Positions 1-9,212 of a stretch of 62,179 nt of DNA are shown one piece after another (position 1 is the stretch's first letter; each line of letters opens with the position of its first letter). A program made the translations under genes and the position numbers. The stretch spans positions 1 through 62,179 of the forward strand of contig JAHYJE010000020.1 of assembly GCA_019429105.1 (NCBI GenBank). Reading direction: 5' to 3'. The notes under the pieces are model-generated. The model was given only the letters and a program-made list of their open reading frames with translations. It was not told the DNA's origin and did no database searches. This DNA comes from Syntrophobacterales bacterium (GTDB lineage Bacteria; Desulfobacterota; Syntrophia; Syntrophales; UBA5619).

Positions 1-282
1 CCCCGACTGAACGGCGGCGGATTTGAAAAACCACCGCAGGGATGCGCGCACCGAATCGGTTTCTTGCCCCTCTCCTTCGATATGATGCAGAAAATCCAGA
101 ACGGACTCCACGGAAGCCCGGCGACTGTTTGCCTTGAGAAACTTCAGCCAGGCAAAGATGTCCTGTTCCATCCCGTTCCTTTTGGAGGGATCGCCGATTT
201 CCGAATCCAACACCTCGCGCCATCGCGGAAACGAGACGGGAGCATGTGCAGTAACGCCGACTTTGTCTTCTTGCTTTTCCAT
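1..282 (-). CDS. intI: Integron-type tyrosine recombinase, N-terminal part (cut by window edge)
   Basis: A leftward frame starts at ATG 282 and is still open at base 1, giving 94 residues. The visible part resembles the N-terminal SAM-like DNA-binding domain of tyrosine recombinases: FPRW at residues 18-21, a helix ending FLK near residue 50, and SLRWFF at 81-86. The catalytic R-H-R-Y part lies outside the window. Position and direction are those of intI: it is transcribed away from a row of attC-like sites to its right. Family knowledge: IntI folds single-stranded attC sites and inserts circular cassettes at attI. Another tyrosine recombinase is possible from the N-terminus alone; the attC sites make integron integrase the best reading. 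Confidence 0.62.
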   Translation of the reverse strand, partial: MEKQEDKVGVTAHAPVSFPRWREVLDSEIGDPSKRNGMEQDIFAWLKFLKANSRRASVESVLDFLHHIEGEGQETDSVRASLRWFFKSAAVQSG

Positions 283-563
283 ACAGGCGAAAATAACAGA
301 TCGCGTACCACAACTCAAGATGTTTCCGTCAGTTTCATGCAGATCATAACATACTGATAGTATAGAAGTCTGTACCAATATTTTTCCTTGACACGCGGGA
401 ATGTAAATGCTCTATTGCCCAGCGCCGGTTGATCGGCTTTCCAAACGTTCTCCAAGACAATCAGCTTTGGCCCAATTATACTGTTATCTGTAAAAAATAA
501 TTTTTGCCGTGCCGGAATGTTGTACTATGGAAAAAGAAATAGCCCATAACATAGGATAATTTA
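283..563. other. Gap between intI and the first array gene; expected place of attI
   Basis: No convincing gene. In an integron this interval should hold the intI promoter, the cassette promoter Pc and attI. A rightward promoter candidate is listed separately. I found no sequence matching GTTRRRY here, so attI and the left boundary of the first cassette cannot be placed. A stretch reading GCCCATAACAT at 532-542 slightly resembles the cassette junction near 8509 in inverted form but is not enough for a call. Confidence 0.4.
388..416 (+). promoter_or_regulatory. Possible Pc-like sigma-70 promoter reading into the array
   Basis: A perfect -35 hexamer TTGACA (388-393) is followed after 17 bases by TCTATT (411-416), a 4/6 match to the -10 consensus. 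It points rightwards toward hsdM, about 150 bases upstream of its start, as expected for an integron cassette promoter. The -10 is weak. Confidence 0.4.
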
Positions 564-2123
564 ATGATAAAAGAACAAGAACGCGCCGAATTGCATCGCG
601 CTATCTGGCAGATCGCCAATGATCTGCGCGGCAGCGTGGACGGCTGGGACTTTAAGCAATATGTTTTGGGGATGCTTTTTTATCGCTTCATCAGCGAGAA
701 TCTCACCAGCTACCTCAATGAAGACGAGCGGCGCAGTGGCGATAAAGATTTTGACTACGCCAAGCTTTCAGACAAAGAGGCGGAGTTCGGCCGGGCCGAT
801 ACGGTAAAGGAAAAAGGATTCTATATCTTGCCGGGCGAGCTTTTTGTCAATGTCCGCGCCAAAGCACGCCATGACGCCAATCTCAATGAAACGCTGGCCG
901 CGGTATTCCGCAACATTGAAAATTCGGCCAAAGGTTCGGACAGCGAGGATGATCTCAAAGGCTTGTTTGATGATCTTGATGTGAATGCCAACAAACTCGG
1001 CAACACGGTAGAAAAAAGAAACCAAAAACTGGTGAAGCTTTTGGAGGCGATCGGTGACCTGCGGCTGGGCAATTACTACGACAACACGATTGACGCCTTT
1101 GGCGACGCCTATGAGTTTTTGATGACAATGTATGCTGCAAATGCTGGAAAATCCGGCGGGGAATTCTTTACCCCGCAAGAAGTTAGCGAACTTCTCGCTG
1201 AGATAACAACTGTTGGCAAAAAAGAGGTAAATAAAGTATACGACCCCGCCTGCGGTTCTGGCTCTTTACTCCTCAAGTTCGTAAAAGTTCTCGGCAAAGA
1301 AAATGTACGGCAAGGATTCTTTGGGCAGGAAATCAATCTCACTATCTACAACCTCTGCCGTATCAATATGTTTTTGCACGATATCAACTACAATCACTTT
1401 GATGTTGCCAACGGCGATACGCTAACCGATCCGAAGCACTGGGATGATGAGCCCTTCGACGCAATAGTTTCCAATCCTCCGTATTCCATCAGGTGGGAAG
1501 GCGACAGCAATACGCTTCTTATCAATGACCCGCGTTTTTCACCGGCAGGAGTATTGGCGCCAAAGAGCAAGGCCGATCTCGCCTTTACCATGCACATGCT
1601 CTCTTGGCTTTCCACCAGCGGAACAGCGGCGATCGTTGAATTTCCTGGAGTGCTGTATCGTGGCGGCGCGGAGCAAAAGATTCGCAAATATCTCGTAGAT
1701 AACAACTACATTGATACCATAATCCAGCTTCCGCCCGATCTTTTCTTTGGCACGACCATTGCCACCTGCGTCATCGTGCTTAAAAAAAGCAAGAAAGATA
1801 ACAAAATACTGTTTATAGACGCGTCAGCCGAATTTGTCCGCGGAGGAAACAAAAACAAACTGAGCGATGAAAACCGCGCCAAGATCCTGGAGGCGTTTAC
1901 CAAGCGCGCGGACAGGGAGCATTTTGCCAAGCTGGTGGGCAATAAGACCATTGAAGAAAACGACCACAACATCGCGGTATCCACCTATGTGGCGCAAAAA
2001 GACACCCGCGAGGCAATTGATATTGTAAAGCTCAACGCCGAGATCAAAGGCATTGTTGCCCGACAGAACGAACTGCGCAAGGCGATTGATGAAATAGTAA
2101 GCGCTATTGAGGGGACGAAATAA
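564..2123 (+). CDS. hsdM: Type I restriction-modification DNA methyltransferase subunit HsdM
   Basis: 519 residues, normal for HsdM. It transfers methyl groups from S-adenosylmethionine to adenine in the target site and is the core of the M2S1 methylase and R2M2S1 nuclease. The N-terminal HsdM domain (about 1-150) is followed by the methylase domain with the SAM-binding motif DPACGSG from about residue 227 and the catalytic NPPY at about 304-307. The order NPPY after the SAM motif fits the gamma class of N6-adenine methylases. First gene of hsdM-rhuM-hsdS-hsdR, with 1-base spacing to rhuM. ATG 564 is the first start in frame and gives the family N-terminus. Confidence 0.95.
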   Translation: MIKEQERAELHRAIWQIANDLRGSVDGWDFKQYVLGMLFYRFISENLTSYLNEDERRSGDKDFDYAKLSDKEAEFGRADTVKEKGFYILPGELFVNVRAKARHDANLNETLAAVFRNIENSAKGSDSEDDLKGLFDDLDVNANKLGNTVEKRNQKLVKLLEAIGDLRLGNYYDNTIDAFGDAYEFLMTMYAANAGKSGGEFFTPQEVSELLAEITTVGKKEVNKVYDPACGSGSLLLKFVKVLGKENVRQGFFGQEINLTIYNLCRINMFLHDINYNHFDVANGDTLTDPKHWDDEPFDAIVSNPPYSIRWEGDSNTLLINDPRFSPAGVLAPKSKADLAFTMHMLSWLSTSGTAAIVEFPGVLYRGGAEQKIRKYLVDNNYIDTIIQLPPDLFFGTTIATCVIVLKKSKKDNKILFIDASAEFVRGGNKNKLSDENRAKILEAFTKRADREHFAKLVGNKTIEENDHNIAVSTYVAQKDTREAIDIVKLNAEIKGIVARQNELRKAIDEIVSAIEGTK

Positions 2124-2124
2124 T

Positions 2125-3150
2125 ATGAAAAACGACGAACTAAAAAACGAAATAATCATTTATACGGGCGACAATGGTAAGTCGAGTGTTGAAGTACGCA
2201 TGCAGGGCGAAACGGTATGGCTCACCCAAAAACAACTCGCCGAGCTTTTTGATACGACGAAACAAAATATCAGCCAGCATATAAACAACATTCTCAAGGA
2301 CGGCGAATTACAGACAGATTCAGTTGTAAAGAAAATATTGACAACTGCCGATGACGGCAAAAAGTACCAAACGGATCATTACAATCTGGACATGATTATT
2401 TCTCTCGGGTATCGCATCAGCTCGCGCATCGCTACCAATTTTCGCATCTGGGCAACGGAACGACTGAAAGAATACATTGTTAAAGGCTTTACCATGGACG
2501 ACGAGCGGCTCAAAGGCACGGGCGGCGGGAATTACTGGAAGGAACTGCTCGACCGCATTCGCGATATCCGCAGCAGTGAAAAAGTGCTGTATCGGCAGGT
2601 GCTCGACCTCTACGCAACCAGCGCGGACTATGACCCAAACGCGAAAGAATCCACGCAGTTTTTCAAGATCGTGCAAAACAAACTGCACTACGCCGCGCAC
2701 GGACACACTGCCGCTGAGGTGATCGCCAAACGCGCCGACGCGGGTCAACCGTTCATGGGTCTGCTCACTTTTTCCGGCGGAGAAGTCACCCGGAAAGATA
2801 TCGGCATCGCCAAAAATTATCTCGCCGAAAATGAGCTGAAAAAGCTCAATAACATCGTTTCCGCCTATTTTGACCTCGCGGAAGTAAAAGCCATGAATCA
2901 GGACCCGATGCGCATGAAGGACTGGATCGCGCAACTCGACCGGCTGATACAGACTTTTGACGGCAAGCTGCTGGACAATGCCGGCGCTGTAAGCCACGAG
3001 CAGGCGCTGCAAAAAGCCGAAACCGAGTACAAGAAATATCAGTCCGCAGCCATCAGCGTTGTGGAACGGGACTATCTGGAAACCCTGAAGAAGGCGGAGA
3101 AAAAACTGAAGAAGGGCCGAAGAATCAAAAAGCCGGGTTCTGAGTCATGA
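2125..3150 (+). CDS. rhuM: RhuM-family protein inside the type I RM operon
   Basis: 341 residues from ATG 2125; an in-frame upstream start at 2107 would overlap hsdM. The N-terminal ~110 residues carry the RhuM winged-helix-like region (VWLTQKQLAELFDTTKQ segment, then GYRISSR and FRIWATERLKEYI). The C-terminal half is helical and, unlike the second RhuM protein of this window, shows no HxFxDGNxR Fic motif. RhuM was first named from a Salmonella pathogenicity island, but related proteins are common inside type I RM operons, where their role is unknown. It overlaps hsdS by 4 bases (ATGA), which implies coupled translation. A DNA-binding accessory or regulator of the RM system is inference. Confidence 0.85.
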   Translation: MKNDELKNEIIIYTGDNGKSSVEVRMQGETVWLTQKQLAELFDTTKQNISQHINNILKDGELQTDSVVKKILTTADDGKKYQTDHYNLDMIISLGYRISSRIATNFRIWATERLKEYIVKGFTMDDERLKGTGGGNYWKELLDRIRDIRSSEKVLYRQVLDLYATSADYDPNAKESTQFFKIVQNKLHYAAHGHTAAEVIAKRADAGQPFMGLLTFSGGEVTRKDIGIAKNYLAENELKKLNNIVSAYFDLAEVKAMNQDPMRMKDWIAQLDRLIQTFDGKLLDNAGAVSHEQALQKAETEYKKYQSAAISVVERDYLETLKKAEKKLKKGRRIKKPGSES

Positions 3151-4412
3151 AGATCATCATGAATAAACCTTTGAATAAAATCGAAAAACTGATCGCCGAG
3201 CTTTGTCCCGAGGGGGTGGAGTACTCTGAGCTTAAGAAGGTCACTCTGCGCACGACCAACATCAAATGGGCTGATGTGGATGGTGAAAAGTTCAGATATA
3301 TCGACCTTACATCTGTTGATCGGGTTACGCACGCAATCGCCGAGGCCCAGACTATCACCAGCGAAAATGCACCAAGCAGAGCACAACAAATAGTTCGCGA
3401 AGGGGATGTGATATTCGGAACGACGCGGCCAATGCTCAAACGGTACACGCTAATTCCAGCCGAATACGATGGCAACATATGTAGTACTGGCTATTGTGTT
3501 CTTCGACCAAACACAAAACGGGTACTTCCAAATCTCGTCTTCCATTTTCTTGGTACTGAATCGTTCTATGCCCATGTAGAAGCAAATGAGCGGGGTGCAA
3601 GTTATCCGGCAATTACAGATAGTGCGGTAAAGGCGTTTCTCATCCCCATTCCGCCCCTTGCCATCCAACAAGAGATCGTGAAAATTCTGGATACCTTTAC
3701 CACGCTGGAGGCGGAGCTGGAGGCGGAGCTGGAGGCGGAGCTGGAGGCGCGAAAGAAGCAGTATGAGTATTATCGGGATGAGCTGTTGAATATAAGAGAT
3801 GTTGAGTTCAAAAAATTAGGTGAAGTCGGATCTTTGATTAGAGGAAACGGCTTGCAGAAAAAAGATTTTGTTGAAGATGGAATTGGGTGCATACACTACG
3901 GCCAGATTTATACATATTACGGGACCTATGCCGACAAAACGAAAACGTTTGTTTCGCCAGAATTAGCAAAGAAATTAAAAAAGGCTCAGAAGGGCGATGT
4001 GCTAATATCAGGTGTGAGTGAAAATATTGAGGATGTATGTAAACCCTTGGGTTGGCTCGGTGATGAGATTTGTATTAGCGGAGATATGTTTGCATTTCGC
4101 CATAATCAAAACACTAAATTCATAACTTACTTATTACAGACAACAAATTTCAAAAGATACAAAGAGCGATTTGCGCATGGGGCTAAAGTAATTCGTGTAA
4201 AACAAGATAAAATTCTTGATTATAAAATCCCCATCCCGCCTCTTGCCGAACAAGAACGCATCGTTGCCATTCTCGACAAATTCGACGCTCTGGTGACTGA
4301 TATTTCGGTCGGCTTACCGGCTGAACTCAATGCCCGGCGTAAACAATACGAATACTACCGAAACAAGCTGCTGACTTTTGAGCCATTGGAAAAAGACCAT
4401 GCCAACCAATAG
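3147..4412 (+). CDS. hsdS: Type I restriction-modification specificity subunit HsdS
   Basis: 421 residues. HsdS chooses the bipartite DNA target and holds the complex together. Two target-recognition domains (about 10-180 and 215-375) are each followed by a conserved helical spacer; the spacers are clearly related (IPPLA-Q-E-IV-ILD then ARKKQYEYYRD in the first and ARRKQYEYYRN in the second). The first spacer contains a 12-base tandem repeat coding LEAE units (residues 187-201), described separately. The start overlaps rhuM by 4 bases and the end overlaps hsdR by 14 bases. A second ATG five codons in (3159) is possible; the first is coupled to rhuM and preferred. Confidence 0.93.
   Translation: MKIIMNKPLNKIEKLIAELCPEGVEYSELKKVTLRTTNIKWADVDGEKFRYIDLTSVDRVTHAIAEAQTITSENAPSRAQQIVREGDVIFGTTRPMLKRYTLIPAEYDGNICSTGYCVLRPNTKRVLPNLVFHFLGTESFYAHVEANERGASYPAITDSAVKAFLIPIPPLAIQQEIVKILDTFTTLEAELEAELEAELEARKKQYEYYRDELLNIRDVEFKKLGEVGSLIRGNGLQKKDFVEDGIGCIHYGQIYTYYGTYADKTKTFVSPELAKKLKKAQKGDVLISGVSENIEDVCKPLGWLGDEICISGDMFAFRHNQNTKFITYLLQTTNFKRYKERFAHGAKVIRVKQDKILDYKIPIPPLAEQERIVAILDKFDALVTDISVGLPAELNARRKQYEYYRNKLLTFEPLEKDHANQ
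3705..3749 (+). repeat. 12-bp tandem repeat, 3.75 copies, in the hsdS spacer
   Basis: The unit CTGGAGGCGGAG is repeated head to tail three times and followed by 9 more bases of a fourth copy, with no mismatch. It is in frame and codes Leu-Glu-Ala-Glu in the helical spacer between the two recognition domains. In EcoR124I-type HsdS proteins, gain or loss of a similar four-residue TAEL repeat changes the spacing between the two halves of the DNA target. Confidence 0.9.
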
Positions 4413-7400
4413 CCGATACAATTTAGTCGCGGAAAATCCGCAAAGCACGGTGGTGGCGGAATACCAGGCCATTTACCGTACTTCCAAAACATACCAGAGC
4501 GAGGCGGAGCTGGAGCGCGCCTTTATTGCGCAGTTAGAGTCACAGGCGTATGAGTTTCTGCCCATTACTTCCGAAGCTGATCTGGTGCTCAACCTGCGTA
4601 AACAGCTTGAAAAGCTCAATGATTTCAGCTTTTCCGATACCGAATGGGAAAGGTTTTTTACCGGCGAGATCGCCAATCCCAACCAGAGTATCGCCGAAAA
4701 AACAGCCACTATTCAGGAAGATTACATCAAAAATCTAAAAAGAGATGACGGAACAGTTAAAAATGTCTATTTGCTCCGCAAAGACAAAATCCACGAAAAC
4801 AGTTTGCAGGCGATCAACCAATACACCACCGAAGAAGGGCAAAGAGCCAACCGCTACGATGTAACGGTGCTGGTCAACGGCCTGCCACTCGTGCATATTG
4901 AACTCAAGCGGCGCGGGGTGGCGATCCAGGAAGCGTTCAATCAGATCAACCGCTACCAGCGCGAGAGTTTTTGGGCTGGCTCCGGGCTCTTTGAGTATGT
5001 GCAGATATTTATTATCTCCAACGGCACGCACACCAAATACTACAGCAACACCACGCGCTGGGAACATATCAAAGAATCAAGCGAAGGCGCCGTCAAAAAA
5101 GGGAAACGCTCCAGCAACAGCTTTGAATTCACGAGCTGGTGGGCGGACGCGACCAATAGGCCTATTACCGACCTTGTAGATTTTGCCAAAACCTTTTTTG
5201 CCAAGCACGCGCTTCTCAATATCCTCACCCGCTACTGCGTGTTTACCACTGACAAACAGCTTTTAGCGATGCGGCCTTATCAGATCGTGGCGACCGAGAA
5301 AATACTAAGCAGAATTGACGTCAGCACTAATTATAAAAAACTCGGCGCCGTTGAGGCTGGTGGTTACATCTGGCACACTACCGGCTCGGGTAAAACCCTG
5401 ACCAGTTTCAAGACCGCCCAACTGGCGAGCAAATTGCCCTATGTTGATAAAGTGCTTTTTGTGGTTGACCGCAAAGACCTTGATTATCAGACCATGCGCG
5501 AATACGACAAATTTGAAAAAGGGGCGGCCAACAGCAATACCAGTACGGCGATTTTGAAACGCCAACTGGAAGACACAAACGCGCGCATTATTATCACCAC
5601 TATTCAAAAACTTGACGGGTTCATCGGCCGCAACAAAGGGCATACTATTTTCAATGGTCATATTGTGCTGATCTTTGATGAATGCCACCGCTCGCAGTTC
5701 GGTGAAATGCACTCCGCCATTACCAAGGCGTTTAAAAACTACCATCTCTTCGGGTTTACCGGCACGCCGATCTTTGCCGTGAATGCTTCTTCAGGCAGCC
5801 GTCCCGATTTTAAGACCACCGCGCAGGCTTTTGGCGATAAATTGCACATCTATACCATTGTGAATGCCATTGCCGATAAAAATGTTTTGCCGTTTAAAGT
5901 GGATTATATTTCCACCGTGCGCGAAGCAGAAGACATTGAAGATAAGAAAGTCCGCGACATCGACCGCGAAGCAGTGCTTGCCGCGCCGGAGCGTTTAGCA
6001 AATATTGTTCAATATATCCGCGACCATTTTGATCAGAAAACCAAACGGAACAGCTTTTACAAACTCAAAGACCGCAGACTGGCAGGGTTTAACTCCATTT
6101 TCGCCGTTTCTTCCATTGATGTGGCCAAAAAATACTACGCTGAATTCCAGAGACAGCTAACAGAGGCGCCGAGCGATAAAAAACTCAAAGTAGCGCTTAT
6201 TTACAGCTTTGGTGTAAACGAGGAAGAAATTGACGGTGTGACAGATGAAAACTCCGAAGACACCAGTGGATTGGACAAGAGCTCAAGGGATTTTCTTGAG
6301 AATGCCATCAAAGACTACAACGCCATGTTTGGGACTTCGTATGACACCTCTTCCGACAAATTTCAGAATTACTATAAAGATGTCAGCGAGCGGGTGAAAA
6401 ATCGTGAGGTTGATATTCTTCTGGTGGTCAATATGTTTTTGACCGGCTTTGACGCGACTACGCTCAATACCTTGTGGGTGGATAAAAACCTGCGTTTGCA
6501 TGGTTTGTTGCAGGCGTATTCGCGTACCAACCGCATCTTAAACACCGTCAAGACGTTCGGAAACATTGTTTGCTTCCGCAATCTGGAAAAAGCGACCAAT
6601 GAATCCATTGCCCTCTTTGGCGATAAGGAAGCCAGCGGGATTGTGCTGTTAAAATCGTATGACGAGTACTACAACGGCTACAAAGACGGCGACAAGGAAG
6701 TCCGTGGATATACCAGTATAGTCAAAGAGCTTTTGGCAAAATTTCCCGTTGACGAGCGAATTATAGGGGAACAAAATCAAAAGGATTTCATCAGGCTCTA
6801 CGGCGCGATTTTGCGTGTGAGAAATATCTTGGTTACTTTTGACGAATTTAACGGCAACGAAATTTTAACCGAGCGGGACATTCAGGATTATCACAGCGCC
6901 TACATTGACCTCTATAACGAGTTTCGCAAGACATGTGAAGGCGAGAAGGAAAACATCAACGATGATCTCGTGTTTGAAATGGAGCTCATTAAACAGATTG
7001 AGATCAACATTGATTATATTTTAGGGCTTGTTAAAAAATACCACGAAGACCACATCAAGAACCACGAACTGCTCATTGACATTAATAAAGCAATTGATTC
7101 AAGCGTTGAACTGCGCAACAAAAAAGACCTCATCAACCAGTTTATCGCTTCGCTTGATATCCATTCGGTCGTGGATGAAGACTGGCAGAAGTATGTGGAA
7201 AAGAAAAAAATAGAGGAACTGGACGAGATTATTAAGCAAGAAAATCTTGATCACGACGAAACCTATAAATTTGTGCGCAACGCGTTTCGTAACGGCAGTG
7301 TTGCAACCACGGGCACTGCTTTAGCCAAGGTTCTGCCGCCTGTATCACGCTTTTCTCCCGGAGGAGAGCGTTCCAAAAAACGCGAGAGCGTTTTGGACAA

Positions 7401-7452
7401 ATTGATACGCTTTTTTGAGCGATTTTTTGATATTTCCAGTGGGGTGTTGTAG
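4399..7452 (+). CDS. hsdR: Type I restriction endonuclease subunit HsdR
   Basis: 1017 residues from ATG 4399; a TTG seven codons upstream is less likely. HsdR is the translocating motor and nuclease. The N-terminal PD-(D/E)xK nuclease is visible as D154 and E168-x-K170. The SF2 helicase motor follows: Walker A TGSGKT near residues 328-333, motif II DECHRS (bases 5679-5696), TGTP (bases 5758-5769), and motif VI-like ...QAYSRTNRIL. A C-terminal helical domain should bind the methylase. Length and motifs are complete, so the system looks functional. The stop lies 7 bases before the R'' end of an attC-like site, so the whole RM operon sits immediately upstream of a cassette recombination site. 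Confidence 0.95.
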   Translation: MPTNSRYNLVAENPQSTVVAEYQAIYRTSKTYQSEAELERAFIAQLESQAYEFLPITSEADLVLNLRKQLEKLNDFSFSDTEWERFFTGEIANPNQSIAEKTATIQEDYIKNLKRDDGTVKNVYLLRKDKIHENSLQAINQYTTEEGQRANRYDVTVLVNGLPLVHIELKRRGVAIQEAFNQINRYQRESFWAGSGLFEYVQIFIISNGTHTKYYSNTTRWEHIKESSEGAVKKGKRSSNSFEFTSWWADATNRPITDLVDFAKTFFAKHALLNILTRYCVFTTDKQLLAMRPYQIVATEKILSRIDVSTNYKKLGAVEAGGYIWHTTGSGKTLTSFKTAQLASKLPYVDKVLFVVDRKDLDYQTMREYDKFEKGAANSNTSTAILKRQLEDTNARIIITTIQKLDGFIGRNKGHTIFNGHIVLIFDECHRSQFGEMHSAITKAFKNYHLFGFTGTPIFAVNASSGSRPDFKTTAQAFGDKLHIYTIVNAIADKNVLPFKVDYISTVREAEDIEDKKVRDIDREAVLAAPERLANIVQYIRDHFDQKTKRNSFYKLKDRRLAGFNSIFAVSSIDVAKKYYAEFQRQLTEAPSDKKLKVALIYSFGVNEEEIDGVTDENSEDTSGLDKSSRDFLENAIKDYNAMFGTSYDTSSDKFQNYYKDVSERVKNREVDILLVVNMFLTGFDATTLNTLWVDKNLRLHGLLQAYSRTNRILNTVKTFGNIVCFRNLEKATNESIALFGDKEASGIVLLKSYDEYYNGYKDGDKEVRGYTSIVKELLAKFPVDERIIGEQNQKDFIRLYGAILRVRNILVTFDEFNGNEILTERDIQDYHSAYIDLYNEFRKTCEGEKENINDDLVFEMELIKQIEINIDYILGLVKKYHEDHIKNHELLIDINKAIDSSVELRNKKDLINQFIASLDIHSVVDEDWQKYVEKKKIEELDEIIKQENLDHDETYKFVRNAFRNGSVATTGTALAKVLPPVSRFSPGGERSKKRESVLDKLIRFFERFFDISSGVL

Positions 7453-7459
7453 TAAGAAC

Positions 7460-7531
7460 AGATAACCAGGCGCTGCACCGGACGGCAATTCCGCTACGTT
7501 TCATTGCCGCCGGTGAGCTTAGTCGTTGAGC
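7460..7531 (+). other. attC1: Integron attC site after hsdR
   Basis: Right end GTTGAGC (7525-7531) fits GTTRRRY; left end AGATAAC (7460-7466) is a weak RYYYAAC match. Between them CACCGG-A-CGGCAAT (7476-7489) pairs with ATTGCCGCCGGTG (7502-7514), leaving one unpaired A, the hallmark extrahelical base of attC. Loop about 12 bases. Orientation is the same as all other sites. Confidence 0.75.
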
Positions 7532-7564
7532 CTCAAAGGCTGCAGCATAAGGAAGGATCGACTC

Positions 7565-8413
7565 ATGAAAATTACTACCTTGATTGAAAACAGAGAGAGC
7601 ATCACTGAACCGGGCCTTACTTCAGAATGGGGTTTATCTTTGTATATTGAGTTTAAAAATCATTCGATTCTTTTTGATTTGGGGGCTTCTGGTGCATTTG
7701 TCGATAATGCTAAGCATTTGTCTATAAAGGTCGATTCCGTTGACGTGGCGGTTCTGTCACACCATCACTTTGACCATGGCGGAGGTCTTAAACGTTTTTT
7801 TGAGCTGAATTCCAATGCCAAGGTGTATCTTGCGAATGCGCCTGAGGGTGAGTGTTACATCAAGATTATGGGGTTTTTGAAAAAATATATCGGCTTGGAT
7901 CGTGCCATCATGGATCATCACCGGGATCGCTTCGAGTTCGTCGGCAAACCCACTGAAATTCTTCCCGATGTTTTTATCTTTCCCAAAATCATTGACACGC
8001 ATCCTAAACCCCTTGGGAATAAACAGCTTCACTTGAAAACCGAAGGAAGGCTGGTACCTGATGTGTTCTCTCATGAAATTGTGATGGCCGTCAAAGAGAA
8101 CGGAAAGCTGGTAATTTTCACCGGCTGTTCGCATAACGGTATCCTCAACATGATCGATACTGTAGCAAGAGAGTTTGAGGGGGTCCCTATCAAGGCGGTC
8201 ATCGGTGGATTTCATCTTGTGGCCTTGCCGCCGTTCAATTTTATGGCGAGGAAAAGGAAGGATATTGAAAATATGGGAAAATCAGTTTTGAACTATCCCG
8301 TTGAGGTAACATATACAGGGCATTGCACAGGCAAAAAGGCATTTAACGTCCTAAAGTCCGTAATGGGCGACCGGATCAAGGATATGCAGACAGGGAGTAG
8401 TTTTGATATTTAA
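7565..8413 (+). CDS. Metallo-beta-lactamase-fold hydrolase
   Basis: 282 residues from ATG 7565, which is preceded by AAGGA (7551-7555). The zinc-binding signature HHHFDHGG sits at residues 66-73, with further family positions GCSHNG (about 195) and GGFH (about 216). The overall pattern (TLIEN at the N-terminus, SHHHFDHGG, FTGCSHNGI, YTGHCTG near the end) matches the subfamily annotated as 7,8-dihydropterin-6-methyl-4-(beta-D-ribofuranosyl)aminobenzene-5'-phosphate synthase-like MBL proteins; the true substrate is unknown. It is alone between two attC-like sites, so it looks like a one-gene cassette. No signal peptide; cytoplasmic. Confidence 0.85.
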   Translation: MKITTLIENRESITEPGLTSEWGLSLYIEFKNHSILFDLGASGAFVDNAKHLSIKVDSVDVAVLSHHHFDHGGGLKRFFELNSNAKVYLANAPEGECYIKIMGFLKKYIGLDRAIMDHHRDRFEFVGKPTEILPDVFIFPKIIDTHPKPLGNKQLHLKTEGRLVPDVFSHEIVMAVKENGKLVIFTGCSHNGILNMIDTVAREFEGVPIKAVIGGFHLVALPPFNFMARKRKDIENMGKSVLNYPVEVTYTGHCTGKKAFNVLKSVMGDRIKDMQTGSSFDI

Positions 8414-8476
8414 TCAAAGTGAGCTGTTGACAAGCCAAAACAGCCCCCCTATACTCCGCTCGCCGAAACGCAATAT

Positions 8477-8515
8477 CTTATCAAAAGCCGGCTCCCAGTG
8501 AGCCGTATGTTGGGC
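8477..8515 (+). other. attC2: Possible short or degenerate attC site after the MBL gene
   Basis: A perfect GTTGGGC (8509-8515) is preceded by a short hairpin CGGCTC-CCAGT-GAGCCG (8489-8505). A good left-hand RYYYAAC partner is missing. The bases after the core (ATAAC) resemble those after the next site at 9254. The cassette boundary is likely; the full fold is doubtful. Confidence 0.4.
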
Positions 8516-8543
8516 ATAACATTATTCAAAGGAGGATGATTAT

Positions 8544-9212
8544 ATGAACATACCGTTTACTGTCGAGCAATTCTTCGATGTTTTTAGAATTTACAACGTA
8601 GCCATATGGCCTGCTCAGGTAGTGGCATATTTGCTGGGTTTCATTGCGCTTGCGCTGGCGATTCGCCAAAACAAATTATCTGGCCAGGTCATTTCGGGAA
8701 TTCTGGCACTGTTCTGGATCTGGATGGGTGTGTTTTACCACATCGTTTATTTCAGTCCTATCAACCCAATCGCCCGTATTTTCGGAGTCTTCTACATTCT
8801 TCAGGGGCTGCTTTTCCTTATAGTAGGCACATTTTACGGAAAACTTTCCTTTCGTTTCAGCTACAAGCCCATTCCAATTCTGGGGGGCTGCTTCATTTTA
8901 TATGCGATGGCAGTTTACTCACTCCTTGGAATGACTTTTGGGCATAACTACCCTTCAGCACCCATATTCGGGGTTGCCCCATGTCCTACGACTATCTTCA
9001 CTTTCGGCATATTGCTTTGGGCGACAACGAAGGTTCCTGTTTATCTGCTCATCATTCCTTTTCTTTGGTCGATCGTTGGAATGAGCGCCGCCATCAGTTT
9101 AAAAGTCCCTCAAGACTACGGTCTTGTGCTTGCCGGGGTTCTTGGGACAGCCTTGATCCTGATTCAGAATCGCAAAGCCAAAATACTGGCCCAACGAATA
9201 ACAAGCGTTTGA
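8544..9212 (+). CDS. Polytopic membrane protein, DUF6064-like
   Basis: 222 residues, strong ribosome binding site AAAGGAGG (8529-8536). About seven hydrophobic helices (roughly 22-40, 48-68, 74-93, 104-122, 140-156, 160-180, 187-205). The segment GHNYPSAPIFGVAPCPTTIFTFG (about residues 135-157) resembles the signature of the DUF6064 family, membrane proteins of unknown function. The last codons lie inside the following attC (9189-9254), a common feature of cassette genes. One-gene cassette. No function can be assigned. Confidence 0.75.
   Translation: MNIPFTVEQFFDVFRIYNVAIWPAQVVAYLLGFIALALAIRQNKLSGQVISGILALFWIWMGVFYHIVYFSPINPIARIFGVFYILQGLLFLIVGTFYGKLSFRFSYKPIPILGGCFILYAMAVYSLLGMTFGHNYPSAPIFGVAPCPTTIFTFGILLWATTKVPVYLLIIPFLWSIVGMSAAISLKVPQDYGLVLAGVLGTALILIQNRKAKILAQRITSV

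Noticed and set aside
64-357. 97-codon plus-strand frame at the left edge
   Set aside because: The opposite strand codes a better protein (integrase N-terminus) through the same bases.
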